This document shows positions 28,346 through 36,811 of a stretch of 64,000 nt of DNA, one piece after another. Made by a program: the position numbers and the translations under genes. How positions within the stretch are numbered: the first letter of the stretch is position 1; each line of letters opens with the position of its first letter. The stretch is taken from contig NZ_CP026003.1 of assembly GCF_003086795.1 (NCBI RefSeq), positions 455,130 through 519,129 on the forward strand, written 5' to 3'. The notes under the pieces were generated by a model, which worked only from the letters and a program-made list of their open reading frames with translations, was not told the origin of the DNA and made no database searches. This stretch comes from Stenotrophomonas sp. SAU14A_NAIMI4_5. GTDB taxonomy: Bacteria; Pseudomonadota; Gammaproteobacteria; Xanthomonadales; Xanthomonadaceae.

Positions 28346-29266
28346 TTACTCCCTGTCGGGCAGCGGGCCGGCGCTGGCCGGATCGATGCCGGCAGCGGCC
28401 AGATGGGTGCGGGCGCGCAGGCGCTCGTCGATCACTGCGGTCATCAGCGCGCCGACGAAGAACACCACGGTGGCGTAGTAGATCCAGACCAGCGAGATGA
28501 CCAGTGCGCCCATCGAACCGTAGGCACTGCCCGGGGCCACGGTGGCGATGTAGACGCCGATGCCATAGCGGCCCAGCGCGAACAGCGCCGAGGTGATGAC
28601 GCCGCCGATGAAGGCCTGGCGCCAGGCCACGCGGCGGTCCGGCAGATAGTGGTACATGAAGGCGAAGCCGACCGCGTACAGCAGCAGGCTGGTGAGATAG
28701 CCGATGGCCGGCAGGATGGACGGCAACTGGGCGAAGGCCACCTGCAGCATGGTGGTGGCGGTCATCGACAGGATCAGCAGGAAGCCCAGCGCCAGCACCA
28801 CGCCGAAAGAGAACACGCGCTTGCGCAGCCAGGCCTTGATACCCTCCAGCCGCTCGCCGCTGGTGCGGAAGATCAGGTTCAGCGCGTTCTGCAGCTGGGC
28901 GAACACCGCGGTGGCACCGATGAACAGCAGCAGGGTGCTCCACAGCCCGGCCAGCGAGCCGACGTCGGGCTGGTTGTCGGCGTTCTTCAGCACGGTTTCG
29001 GCCACGGTGGCCGCGCTGCTGCCGGCGGCGGCGCTGATCTGCTCGACCAGGGCCTGCTGCGCGGGCGGGTACAGCGAAGCGGTCAGCCACAGCAGCAGCA
29101 CCAGCAGCGGTGCCATCGAGAGCAGGGCGTAGAAGGAGACCGAGGCGGCCTGGGTGAGCACGTCGATCTCGACGAAGCGCTTGCCGACGGCCATGGGGAA
29201 GCTGTCCTGCAGGCGCTGGACGTACTTGCGTAGATTCACGGGGACAGTAGACGCGTGTTCAACCAT
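28346..29266 (-). CDS. YihY/BrkB family membrane protein
   Basis: 306 residues, six membrane helices. Family signatures are ASVSFYALLSMAPLLVLLL, AVFAQLQNALNLIF, GALVISLVWIYYATVVFFVGA and the cytoplasmic ends. YihY/BrkB proteins were once called ribonuclease BN, wrongly; their function is unknown. The gene sits between yqeY and dnaG, 61 bases from dnaG, and is probably on the same transcript. Confidence 0.9.
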   Translation of the reverse strand: MVEHASTVPVNLRKYVQRLQDSFPMAVGKRFVEIDVLTQAASVSFYALLSMAPLLVLLLWLTASLYPPAQQALVEQISAAAGSSAATVAETVLKNADNQPDVGSLAGLWSTLLLFIGATAVFAQLQNALNLIFRTSGERLEGIKAWLRKRVFSFGVVLALGFLLILSMTATTMLQVAFAQLPSILPAIGYLTSLLLYAVGFAFMYHYLPDRRVAWRQAFIGGVITSALFALGRYGIGVYIATVAPGSAYGSMGALVISLVWIYYATVVFFVGALMTAVIDERLRARTHLAAAGIDPASAGPLPDRE

Positions 29267-29332
29267 GCCGGTGTTGTAGCAGCCGGGGGTCGAAGGCGTG
29301 GTGAAGCATCGCGGCGACGCGGTCGCGGCGGT

Positions 29333-29373
29333 GGGGTCAGAGCCCTTTCGCGTGGCGAAAGGGCTCTGACCCC
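29333..29373. repeat. Perfect 19-bp-stem hairpin of the GGGGTCAGAG family
   Basis: GGGGTCAGAGCCCTTTCGC, a GTG loop, then the exact complement. There is no T tract on either strand. It lies between the yqeY stop and the BrkB-like start within a likely operon and shares its ends with repeats at 22788, 22882, 24948 and 52586. Confidence 0.9.
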
Positions 29374-29383
29374 GGGTGCTGGC

Positions 29384-29827
29384 TTACGAAAGCTGCTGCT
29401 TGACCAGCTTGGACACCAGGCCCATGTCGGCCTGGCCGGCCAGCTTGGGCTTCAGTGCGCCCATCAGCTTGCCCATGTCGGCCGCACCGGTGGCACCGGT
29501 CTCGGCAATGGCGGCCTGGATGGCGGCCACGATCTCGGCTTCGCCCATCTTGGCCGGCAGGTAGGCTTCGATCACCACGATCTCGGCGCGCTCGATCTCG
29601 GCCAGGTCTTCACGGTCGGCGGCCACGAACTGGGTGACCGAGTCCTTGCGCTGCTTGACCATCTTGTCCAGCACGGCGATGACGGCGGTGTCATCCAGCT
29701 CGACACGCTCGTCCACTTCCTTCTGCTTGATGGCGGCGTTGATCAGGCGGATCACGCCCAGCTTGTGCTTCTCGCCCGCCTTCATGGCGGCCTTCATGTC
29801 GTCGGTGAGCTGCTGCTTCATGCTCAT
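29384..29827 (-). CDS. yqeY: GatB/YqeY domain protein
   Basis: 147 residues, cytoplasmic. The YqeY fold resembles the tail of the amidotransferase subunit GatB that binds tRNA. Signatures: KAAMKAGEKHKLGVIRLINAAIK, ADREDLAEIERAEI, LPAKMGEAEI and MGKLMGALKPKLAGQADMG. A GAGG site lies nine bases before ATG 29827; a second ATG two codons later is possible. It is placed between rpsU and dnaG as in many bacteria. The precise role is unknown. Confidence 0.93.
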   Translation of the reverse strand: MSMKQQLTDDMKAAMKAGEKHKLGVIRLINAAIKQKEVDERVELDDTAVIAVLDKMVKQRKDSVTQFVAADREDLAEIERAEIVVIEAYLPAKMGEAEIVAAIQAAIAETGATGAADMGKLMGALKPKLAGQADMGLVSKLVKQQLS

Positions 29828-29881
29828 GAGGAACCTCGTGGTGGTGGTGGGGCAGGGGCGGATGCCCGAACCCGGAAACGC

Positions 29882-29911
29882 AAAAAGCCGGCGACGCTTG
29901 CGCGTGCCGGC
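29882..29911 (-). terminator. Intrinsic terminator (or attenuator) after rpsU
   Basis: On the minus strand AGCCGGC-ACGC-GCAA-GCGT-C-GCCGGCT is followed by TTTTTG. It lies 50 bases past the rpsU stop and 55 before the yqeY start, so it can lower expression of yqeY-dnaG relative to the ribosomal protein. Confidence 0.85.
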
Positions 29912-29960
29912 TTCGGCTCCACTGCGACAGGCAAGCCCATCGCAATGAAGATGCGTCCGA

Positions 29961-30176
29961 TCAGTACAGGCGCTGACGCTTGGTGACGTCGCGCGACGAG
30001 CGGCGCAGCTGACGCTTCACAGCAGCGGCAGCCTTGCGCTTGCGCTCCTGGGTCGGCTTTTCGTAGAACTCGCGCTTGCGGGTTTCGGCCAGCACACCGG
30101 CCTTTTCGCAAGTGCGCTTGAAGCGGCGAAGAGCAAACTCGAAGGGCTCGTTCTCGCGGACTTTGACGCTGGGCAT
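29961..30176 (-). CDS. rpsU: 30S ribosomal protein S21
   Basis: 71 residues, very basic, full length for the family. The sequence starts [20 protein letters not shown] and ends with the Arg/Lys-rich tail. A GGAGA site precedes the start. It has its own strong promoter upstream and a terminator behind it, and is divergent from tsaD, the standard gamma-proteobacterial arrangement. Confidence 0.98.
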
Positions 30177-30224
30177 GGAATCTCCGGGACACAGTAGAAC
30201 CGGGTCACGCCCGGCGAGCCGCAC

Positions 30225-30252
30225 ATTATAGCGGCGAATCAACAAACTGCAA
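30225..30252 (-). promoter_or_regulatory. rpsU promoter
   Basis: On the minus strand a perfect TATAAT (30230-30225) lies 16 bases after TTGCAG (30252-30247). The start of transcription would fall about 40 bases before the rpsU ATG. Confidence 0.7.
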
Positions 30253-30341
30253 GCGTCCAACCCTGAATGCGGGCCGGGGGTCGAAAGCAGTGAGATCTGC
30301 ACGTCCCCCGAGGGGGCGGCAGGGGCGTCATAATAGCAGGC

Positions 30342-31367
30342 ATGCGAGTCCTTGGCATCGAATCTTCCTGTGATGAGACCGGCGTGGCGGTGTATGACAC
30401 CGACCTGGCCGGCAGCGCGGCCCTGCGCGCCCATGCGGTCTACAGCCAGATCGCCCTGCACGCCGAGTACGGCGGTGTGGTGCCCGAGCTGGCCAGCCGC
30501 GACCACGTCCGCAAGCTGCTGCCGCTGGTGCGCCAGACCCTGGCCGAGGCCGGCCTGGGCGTGGGCGACATCGACGGCGTGGCCCATACGGCCGGCCCTG
30601 GCTTGGTCGGCGCCCTGCTGGTCGGCGCGGGCGTGGCCCGTTCGCTGGCCTGGGCGCTGGAGGTGCCGGCGGTGGGCGTACACCATATGGAAGGCCACCT
30701 GCTGGCCCCGTTGATGGAAGACGACCCGCCGGAAGCCCCGTTCGTGGCGCTGCTGGTGTCCGGCGGCCATACCCAGCTGGTGGCGGTGGACGCCATCGGC
30801 CAGTACCGGTTGCTGGGCGAGACCCTGGACGATGCGGCCGGCGAGGCCTTCGACAAGACCGCCAAGATGATGGGCCTGCCTTACCCGGGTGGCCCGCAGC
30901 TGGCCAGGCTGGCCGAGCAGGGCACGCCGGGCGTCTACCGCTTCGCGCGGCCGATGACCGACCGCCCCGGGCTGGATTTCAGCTTCTCCGGTCTGAAGAC
31001 CCAGGTCCTGATGGCCTGGCGCGACAGCGACCAGAGCGAACAGACCCGCGCCGACATCGCCCGTGGCTTTGAGGATGCGGTGGTGGAGACCCTGTCGATC
31101 AAGTGCGAGCGCGCGCTGGAAGCGGCAGGCACCAACGTTATCGTGGTGGCCGGCGGCGTTGGCGCGAACAAGCGCCTGCGCGCCCGCCTGCAGCAGATGG
31201 CCGAACGCCTGGGCGGCCGCGCCTGCTTCCCGCGCCCGGCGCTGTGCACCGACAACGGCGCGATGATCGCCTTCGCCGGCGCACTGCGCCTGCAGGCCGG
31301 CCAGCACAACCCGCCGAAGGTGGAAGTCACCCCGCGCTGGGACATGGCGACCCTGCCGGCGGTCTGA
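30342..31367 (+). CDS. tsaD: tRNA threonylcarbamoyl transferase TsaD
   Basis: 341 residues. With TsaB and TsaE it attaches threonylcarbamoyl to A37 of ANN-decoding tRNAs. The start [18 protein letters not shown] and the metal-binding HHMEGH are diagnostic, as are [27 protein letters not shown] and [13 protein letters not shown] in the ASKHA fold. It stands alone on the plus strand facing away from rpsU. A SMAG dimer follows five bases after the stop. Confidence 0.98.
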
Positions 31368-31371
31368 ACCG

Positions 31372-31426
31372 GTAGAGTCGAGCTTGCTCGACTGTCATTG
31401 ATGCAGTCGAGCAAGCTCGACTCTAC
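31372..31426. repeat. SMAG dimer (head-out inverted pair)
   Basis: GTAGAGTCGAGCTTGCTCGA (31372-31394) and its inverted copy (31404-31426) are separated by nine bases. They form one 55-base self-complementary unit between the convergent tsaD and abi-like genes. Confidence 0.9.
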
Positions 31427-31446
31427 GGCCACGCCCGGCGGACACA

Positions 31447-32100
31447 TCACCGACGGCCGGCCAACGGCGATGCCGCCAGCACCGTCGTCGCCCGCTCATG
31501 GCGCTGCAGCCACCCCAGGGTGTGCGGGCAGCGCGCATGGATCAGCCGCCCGATCGCGGCCAGATCGGCACCGATGTCGCGCTCGAGGATGGGTTCGTGG
31601 TGGGCGATGCGGTTGCGCAGGTGGCGGATGCGGTCGAGATCGGCATGGATGGACCGACGCAGGACGGACAGCGGCGCCGAGGGTGCGTGTGGCAGCGCCA
31701 GGCCCATGGTCCCGGCCCAGATCGAATGCTCGAACCGCCGAGCGAACAATTGCTGCCAGAAGCCGAATCGCAGCTTGGCGATGACCTCCGGTACATCCTT
31801 CGGAGCTCCGGCGCTGCCTCGGACATCGCATAGCGAGGCAAGCGCGCCTTCGGCAGGAAGGCTGCGCAGCAGCGCTGGATGCCATGGCCAGCATCGACCA
31901 TAACGATGCACCAGCGCCGTAGCGGCTGCATTGCGGATCACGACCTCGCAGATGTGCAACGGTGGCAGGAGGGCAGCACACATCTGCATGTTCCAGGCAT
32001 AGAGCGTGGCCGGATCGACTACGCAACGCGAAGCGATGCGCTCGTAGGTCGACCATCGTTGCCGGGATAGCGCTGCCTGCAGGATCCTGCTTTCCTTCAT
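31447..32100 (-). CDS. Abi_2/AbiF-like HEPN protein
   Basis: 217 residues, no signal peptide, ATG preceded by GGGAG. The N-terminal half has the ERIASRCVVDPATLYAWN and EVVIRNAAATALVHRYG segments seen in Abi-like (PF07751) proteins. The C-terminal half carries LRNRIAHHEPI, the RxxxxH ribonuclease motif of HEPN domains (Arg162, His167). Such proteins act in abortive infection and are thought to be RNases; AbiF relatives are reported to work with a small structured RNA. Here two tandem RNA-like elements lie 190 and 340 bases upstream. The defence role is inference. Confidence 0.72.
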   Translation of the reverse strand: MKESRILQAALSRQRWSTYERIASRCVVDPATLYAWNMQMCAALLPPLHICEVVIRNAAATALVHRYGRCWPWHPALLRSLPAEGALASLCDVRGSAGAPKDVPEVIAKLRFGFWQQLFARRFEHSIWAGTMGLALPHAPSAPLSVLRRSIHADLDRIRHLRNRIAHHEPILERDIGADLAAIGRLIHARCPHTLGWLQRHERATTVLAASPLAGRR

Positions 32101-32286
32101 CAACTTACTCCCAGAGAACGTGGCTTCACCTTGATCCTGGGAATGAGGCAGGAACATCAGAAAACGGCATCATGATCGTCAGTGTTTTTTTGTGGATCGG
32201 CTCGGTTTTTCACCCGGTCGTCTGCAGTGACGCATTTGCCCATTGACCGGGCTGGGTGGCACTTCTAACCTTGCGGCGTGTGCTCC

Positions 32287-32368
32287 GGGACTCGCGGCTG
32301 GATTCCAGCTTCCCCTGGGGACGTTGAGAGGTACCAAAGGGCCCCGCTAGCAGGGCCCTTTGTCTTTT
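32287..32368 (+). ncRNA. Candidate structured RNA, copy 1
   Basis: An 82-base element starting GGGACTCGCG. Predicted hairpins are GCTGG-ATT-CCAGC (32297-32309), CCCC-T-GGGG, and a terminal stem AAGGGCCC / GGGCCCTT (32337-32360) followed by TGTCTTTT, which looks like an intrinsic terminator on the plus strand. A second copy of equal length lies 156 bases downstream with a compensatory change in the first stem. No reading frame spans it. Promoter not identified. Confidence 0.55.
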
Positions 32369-32442
32369 GAGGCTCGGGCGTAGTCGTAATCGCCTCTTGA
32401 TCAGCTGGCCTGACCTGCTTCAATTCCAAATACTGCGCCACC

Positions 32443-32524
32443 GGGACTCGCGGCTGTTCAACAGCTCCCCCCGGGGACAAACGGTAGTACCAGAGGGCCC
32501 TGCTAGCGGGGCCCTTTGTCTTTC
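32443..32524 (+). ncRNA. Candidate structured RNA, copy 2
   Basis: Same 82-base layout as copy 1, alignable without gaps. The first stem is GCTGT-TCA-ACAGC (32453-32465). The G-C pair of copy 1 has become U-A, so pairing is kept. The final stem AGGGCCC / GGGCCCT (32494-32515) precedes TTGTCTTTC. It ends about 100 bases before folB, so it could also be a leader, but the terminator-like end argues for a separate small RNA. Confidence 0.55.
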
Positions 32525-32620
32525 CCGCCCCTGCCGCACCCCAGCCGCGCCGCCGCCCGTTCCGGGCAGGCTCACCGCCGTGCCGTTACCATGGCCGCCT
32601 GTATCCGGCTGGTAACCGCA

Positions 32621-32974
32621 ATGGACAAGGTTTTCATCGAAGGGCTGACGATCGACGCCCTGATCGGCATCTACGACTGGGAACGGCGGATCCGGCAGGA
32701 CCTGGTGTTCGACCTGGAAATGGGCTTCGACAACCGCCGCCCGGCCGCGTCCGATGACATCGCCCATACCCTGAACTACAAGGCGGTGAGCAAGCGCCTG
32801 GAGCAGTTCGTGCGCGAATCGGAATTCGGCCTGGTCGAGACCCTGGCCGAGCGCTGCGCGCAGATCGTGCTGGACGAGTTCGACGTGAAGTGGCTGCGCC
32901 TGAAGCTGAGCAAGCCCGGTGCGGTGCGCGGCGCGCGCGCGGTGGGCGTGATCATCGAGCGCTCTCGCGACTGA
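32621..32974 (+). CDS. folB: Dihydroneopterin aldolase
   Basis: 117 residues, full length. It converts dihydroneopterin to hydroxymethyl-dihydropterin in folate synthesis. It starts MDKVFIEGLTIDALIGIYDWE, the family N-terminus. The catalytic Lys lies in VKWLRLKLSKPGAV, and the TLAERCAQIVLDEF helix is typical. FolB stands alone here; other folate genes are not in the window. It is followed by tandem SMAGs. Confidence 0.95.
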   Translation: MDKVFIEGLTIDALIGIYDWERRIRQDLVFDLEMGFDNRRPAASDDIAHTLNYKAVSKRLEQFVRESEFGLVETLAERCAQIVLDEFDVKWLRLKLSKPGAVRGARAVGVIIERSRD

Positions 32975-32977
32975 CCG

Positions 32978-33036
32978 GTAGTGCCGGCCGCTGGCAGGCA
33001 ACCTCTGACCGGTAGTGCCGGCCGCTGGCCGGCAAC
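32978..33036 (+). repeat. Two direct SMAGs (34-base period)
   Basis: Two same-direction GTAGTGCCGGCCGCTGG elements at 32978 and 33012. The first has one stem mismatch (GGCAGG for GGCCGG). The exact 34-base offset, with shared ACCTCTGACCG flanks, suggests tandem duplication. Confidence 0.85.
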
Positions 33037-33071
33037 CTCAATCCCAACAAGAACAAACAAGGAGACAACCG

Positions 33072-34343
33072 ATGGTGGACGCGGTGGTGGCGGTACAGTG
33101 GCTGGAACAGCTGCAGATGACACTGGAACCCTATCCCGGCGCCTACCTGGCGTTGATGATCACGGCGCTGCTGGTCGCCGCCGGCCTGGCCAACTGGGTC
33201 ACCAAGCGCATCCTCGTGCGCGGCCTGCGTCGCCTGCTGCAGCGCCTGCCCGGCGCCGAATCCGGGCGCGGCAGCCACCTGATGCGGGTGATCGCGCGGC
33301 TCTCCAACGTGGTTCCCAGCCAGGTGATCGCCTCGGGCATCGCCCTCATCCCCGACCTGCCGCCCGGCCTGGTCAACGTCATCATCAAGCTGTGCATCGT
33401 GTGGGCGGTGCTGACCGTGTCGCTGGCGTTCTCGCACGCGCTGGATGCCGTCAACAGCCTGTACGAGCGCAAGCCCGATGCCCGCAACAAGCCGATCAAG
33501 GGCTACCTGCAGGTGCTCAAGATCGTGGTGTTCGTGGCCGCCGGCCTGTCCATCGTCGCCACCCTGCTGGGGGTGAAGATCGGCCCGCTGGTGACCGGCC
33601 TGGGCGCGGCCACCGCAGTGCTGATGCTGATCTTCCAGGACACCATCCTGTCGCTGGTGGCCAGCGTGCAGATCAGTGGCGACGGCCGCGTGCGCCTCGG
33701 CGACTGGATCGAGATGCCCAGCCAGAACGCCGACGGCGATGTCATCGATATCGCCCTGCACACCATCACCGTGCAGAACTTCGACAAGACCATCACCACC
33801 ATCCCGACCAAGAAGCTGGTGACCGAGTCGTTCAAGAACTGGCGCGGCATGCAGGAGGCCGGCGGCCGCCGGATCAAGCGCGCGCTGTACCTGGACCAGC
33901 ACAGCCTCGGCTTCCTGGATGCGGACGCGCTGCAGCGGCTGGGCCAGTTCGCCCTGCTGGGCGACTACCTGCGTGACAAGGCGCAGGAGCTGGAGCAGTG
34001 GAACGGGCGCCTGCGCGAGCAGGGCGTGGCCGAGGTGAACAGCCGCCGAGTGACCAATCTGGGCACCTTCCGCGCCTACGTGGAGCGCTATCTGCGCAGT
34101 CACCCGGGCGTCCATACCGATATGACCCTGCTGGTACGGCAGATGCAGCCCACCACCGAGGGTCTGCCACTGGAGATCTACTGCTTCACCCGCAGCACCA
34201 CCTGGGCGGTCTATGAAGGGGTGCAGTCGGACATCTTCGACCACCTGCTGGCGATCCTTCCGGCCTTTGGCCTGCGGGTCTTCCAGGCCTCCAGCGATGC
34301 CATGTTGATGGCGGGGCAGCGCGCGCTGGCCGGGTCGGAGTAA
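33072..34343 (+). CDS. MscS-family mechanosensitive channel (YbdG-like)
   Basis: 423 residues, start after GGAGA. There are five hydrophobic segments. The last (TGLGAATAVLMLIFQDTILSLVASVQI in the sequence, about residues 175-200) is the Gly/Ala-rich pore helix of MscS proteins. The beta domain has GDWIEMP and TITVQNFDKTITTIPTKKL. The large C-terminal region fits the YbdG/MscM branch, which responds to osmotic downshift. The ATG is 36 bases after a SMAG. Confidence 0.9.
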   Translation: MVDAVVAVQWLEQLQMTLEPYPGAYLALMITALLVAAGLANWVTKRILVRGLRRLLQRLPGAESGRGSHLMRVIARLSNVVPSQVIASGIALIPDLPPGLVNVIIKLCIVWAVLTVSLAFSHALDAVNSLYERKPDARNKPIKGYLQVLKIVVFVAAGLSIVATLLGVKIGPLVTGLGAATAVLMLIFQDTILSLVASVQISGDGRVRLGDWIEMPSQNADGDVIDIALHTITVQNFDKTITTIPTKKLVTESFKNWRGMQEAGGRRIKRALYLDQHSLGFLDADALQRLGQFALLGDYLRDKAQELEQWNGRLREQGVAEVNSRRVTNLGTFRAYVERYLRSHPGVHTDMTLLVRQMQPTTEGLPLEIYCFTRSTTWAVYEGVQSDIFDHLLAILPAFGLRVFQASSDAMLMAGQRALAGSE

Positions 34344-34455
34344 GCTCCACCCTCGCGTCCGCCCCCGTATGGGCCGCCTAGACTGTGGGCGGGCGCACGA
34401 AACTGAATGACGAAACCTCTCGCCAAATGGCCCGGGAACGCTAGAATGCCGGGCT

Positions 34456-34469
34456 TGTAAACGTTTTCA
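34456..34469 (+). promoter_or_regulatory. LacI/GalR-type operator upstream of the GH3 gene
   Basis: TGTAAACGTTTTCA, a near-perfect dyad centred on CG, typical of LacI-family repressor sites. It ends 12 bases before the GTG start and so would overlap the 5' leader of the glucosidase transcript. The cognate regulator is not in the window. Confidence 0.7.
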
Positions 34470-34481
34470 TAAGGACAGCTG

Positions 34482-36656
34482 GTGGCCTCCGATCGCATCG
34501 AATCCCTCATTGCCCAGATGACCGTCGAGGAAAAGGTCGGCCAGCTGGGTGTCTTCGCGGACATGGTCCGCCCGTTCGCCCCGGACGTGAACCCGGAAGC
34601 CAACGTGCGCAACGCCGACCAGGTGCTGCAGCAGGTGCGCGAAGGCAAGGTCGGCTCGCTGTTCAACGGCGTGGGCGCCGAACTGGGCCGCCGCATCCAG
34701 CAGGTCGCCACCGAGGAGAGCCGCCTGGGCATCCCGGTGATCCTGGCTGCCGACGTCATCCACGGCATGCGCACTGTGTTCCCGATCCCGCTGGGCGAAG
34801 CCGCCAGCTTCGAACCGGACCTGGCCGAGCGCACCGCCCGTGCCACCGCCGTCGAGGCCACCGCCGCCGGCCTGCACTGGACCTACGCACCGGCCGTGGA
34901 CATCGCCCGCGACCAGCGCTGGGGCCGTGGCGCCGAAGGTGCCGGTGAGGACGTGGTGCTGGGCTGCGCCTTCGCCGCCGCCCGCGTGCGCGGTTTCCAG
35001 GGCGGCGACCTGCGCGCCGCCGATTCGCTGCTGGCCACGCCCAAGCACTTCGCTGCCTATGGCGCGGTGATGGCCGGCATGGAATACAACATGGTGGACA
35101 TCTCGCCGCAGACCCTGCGCGACGTGCACCTGCCGCCGTTCAAGGCCGCCTTCGATGCGGGCGCGATCACCGTGATGTCCTCGTTCAACGACATCAACGG
35201 CGTGCCGGCCAGCGCCAACGCCGAACTGCTGACCGACATCCTGCGCGGTGAGTGGAAGTTCCCGGGCGTGGTGATCTCCGATTACACCGCCGACATGGAA
35301 CTGGTCGCCCACGGCTATGCCGCCGACGACCGCGACGCCACCGCCAAGGCCTTCACCGCCGGCCTGGACCTGAGCATGCAGAGCGGCTTCTATGCCGAGC
35401 ACCTGCCGGGCCTGGTCGAGAGCGGCGAAGTGCCGATGGCCGTGCTGGATGAAGGCGTGCGCCGCATCCTGTGGCTGAAGGAAACCATCGGCCTGTTCGA
35501 TGATCCGTACCGTTCGCTGGACCCGGCGCGCGAAGCGGATACCTCGCACATCGCCGCCCATGACGAGCTGTCGCGCGATGCCGCGCGCCGTTCGATCGTG
35601 CTGCTGAACAACCGCGACAACGTGCTGCCGCTGCAGAAGACCGGGCAGAAGATCGCCCTGATCGGCCCGTTCGTGCAGGACCGCGAGAACATCGAAGGTT
35701 GCTGGACCCTGTTCGGCGACAAGCAGCGCTACGTGGACCTGGAAACCGGCGTGCGCACCGCCATCGGCGATGAAGCACTGCTGGAAGTCGTGCCGGGCAG
35801 CGAGCTGGAAGCCGCGATTCCGGGCGGCACCGAAGCGGCCGTGGCCGCTGCGCTGCGCGCCGACGTGGTGGTGCTGGCCCTGGGCGAACCGCAGCGTTAC
35901 AGCGGTGAAGCGCAGTCGCGCGTGGAAATCACCCTGCCGCCGGCACAGCAGGCGCTGGCCGAGGCCGTGGCGATGACCGGCAAGCCGCTGGTGGTGCTGC
36001 TGCGCAATGGCCGCGCGCTGGCCCTGCAGGGTGCGGTGCGCAATGCGCATGCCGTGGCGGTCACCTGGTACCTGGGCACGCAGACCGGCCACGCCGTGGC
36101 GGATGTGCTGTTCGGCGATTACAGCCCGTCCGGCCGCCTGCCGGTCAGCTTCCCGCAGGTGTCCGGCCAGCAGCCGTACTTCTACAACCACCCGCGCACC
36201 GGCCGCCCGGAACTGCCGACCATGTCGGAGTTCAAGGCACGCTGGCGCGAGATTCCGAACGAGCCGCTGTACCCGTTCGGCCACGGCATCGGCTATGCGA
36301 CCTTCGCCTACGGCGTGCCGCAGCTGAGCGCAGCCCAGCTCGGCTGGGACGACACGCTGACCGTGACCACCACGCTGACCAACACCAGCGCCGTGGCCGG
36401 TGAGGAAGTGGTGCAGCTGTACATCCACGACCGCGTGGCCAGCCGCGTGCGGCCGGTGCGCGAGCTGAAGGACTTCCGCAAGGTCGCCCTGCAGCCGGGC
36501 GAGTCGACCGAAGTGAGCTTCAGCCTGACCCGCGAGCAGCTGGCCTTCACCGGCCGCGACGGCGTGCTGCGTGCCGAGCCGGGCCAGTTCGACGTGTGGG
36601 TGTGTGCTTCGTCGGCCGCCGGCGAAGCCGTGCAGTTCGAGCTGCTGAAGGGCTGA
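34482..36656 (+). CDS. bglX: GH3 beta-glucosidase (BglX-like)
   Basis: 724 residues, starting at GTG with AAGGACAG in front. It hydrolyses beta-linked glucosides. The N-terminal GH3 barrel has LLATPKHFAAYGA and the nucleophile in VVISDYTADMEL (about residue 267). The C-terminal sandwich has GYSP-like DYSPSGRLPVSFP, and a fibronectin-III-like domain with VQLYIHDR ends the protein. Unlike E. coli BglX there is no signal peptide from this start, so it may be cytoplasmic. An upstream LacI-type operator implies sugar induction. Confidence 0.92.
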   Translation: MASDRIESLIAQMTVEEKVGQLGVFADMVRPFAPDVNPEANVRNADQVLQQVREGKVGSLFNGVGAELGRRIQQVATEESRLGIPVILAADVIHGMRTVFPIPLGEAASFEPDLAERTARATAVEATAAGLHWTYAPAVDIARDQRWGRGAEGAGEDVVLGCAFAAARVRGFQGGDLRAADSLLATPKHFAAYGAVMAGMEYNMVDISPQTLRDVHLPPFKAAFDAGAITVMSSFNDINGVPASANAELLTDILRGEWKFPGVVISDYTADMELVAHGYAADDRDATAKAFTAGLDLSMQSGFYAEHLPGLVESGEVPMAVLDEGVRRILWLKETIGLFDDPYRSLDPAREADTSHIAAHDELSRDAARRSIVLLNNRDNVLPLQKTGQKIALIGPFVQDRENIEGCWTLFGDKQRYVDLETGVRTAIGDEALLEVVPGSELEAAIPGGTEAAVAAALRADVVVLALGEPQRYSGEAQSRVEITLPPAQQALAEAVAMTGKPLVVLLRNGRALALQGAVRNAHAVAVTWYLGTQTGHAVADVLFGDYSPSGRLPVSFPQVSGQQPYFYNHPRTGRPELPTMSEFKARWREIPNEPLYPFGHGIGYATFAYGVPQLSAAQLGWDDTLTVTTTLTNTSAVAGEEVVQLYIHDRVASRVRPVRELKDFRKVALQPGESTEVSFSLTREQLAFTGRDGVLRAEPGQFDVWVCASSAAGEAVQFELLKG

Positions 36657-36683
36657 TCGCACCGGCAGGAACCGCCGGTGGAG

Positions 36684-36779
36684 CATCCACGCATGGCGTG
36701 GATCTACTGGCAGTGAGGCGCCGGGCCATGCCCGGCGTCCTCACCCATGGCAAACACGCCGGGCATGGCCCGGCGCTAC
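36684..36779. repeat. SMAG cluster
   Basis: Minus element of the ATCCACGC type (36684-36707), a plus GCGCCGGGCC palindrome lacking an intact GTAG head (36718-36737), and a minus GCGCCGGGCC element (36757-36779), between the GH3 and lipoprotein genes. Confidence 0.8.
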
Positions 36780-36811
36780 CATCGGGACCTTGATCCGATG
36801 GAGTCCGCGCC

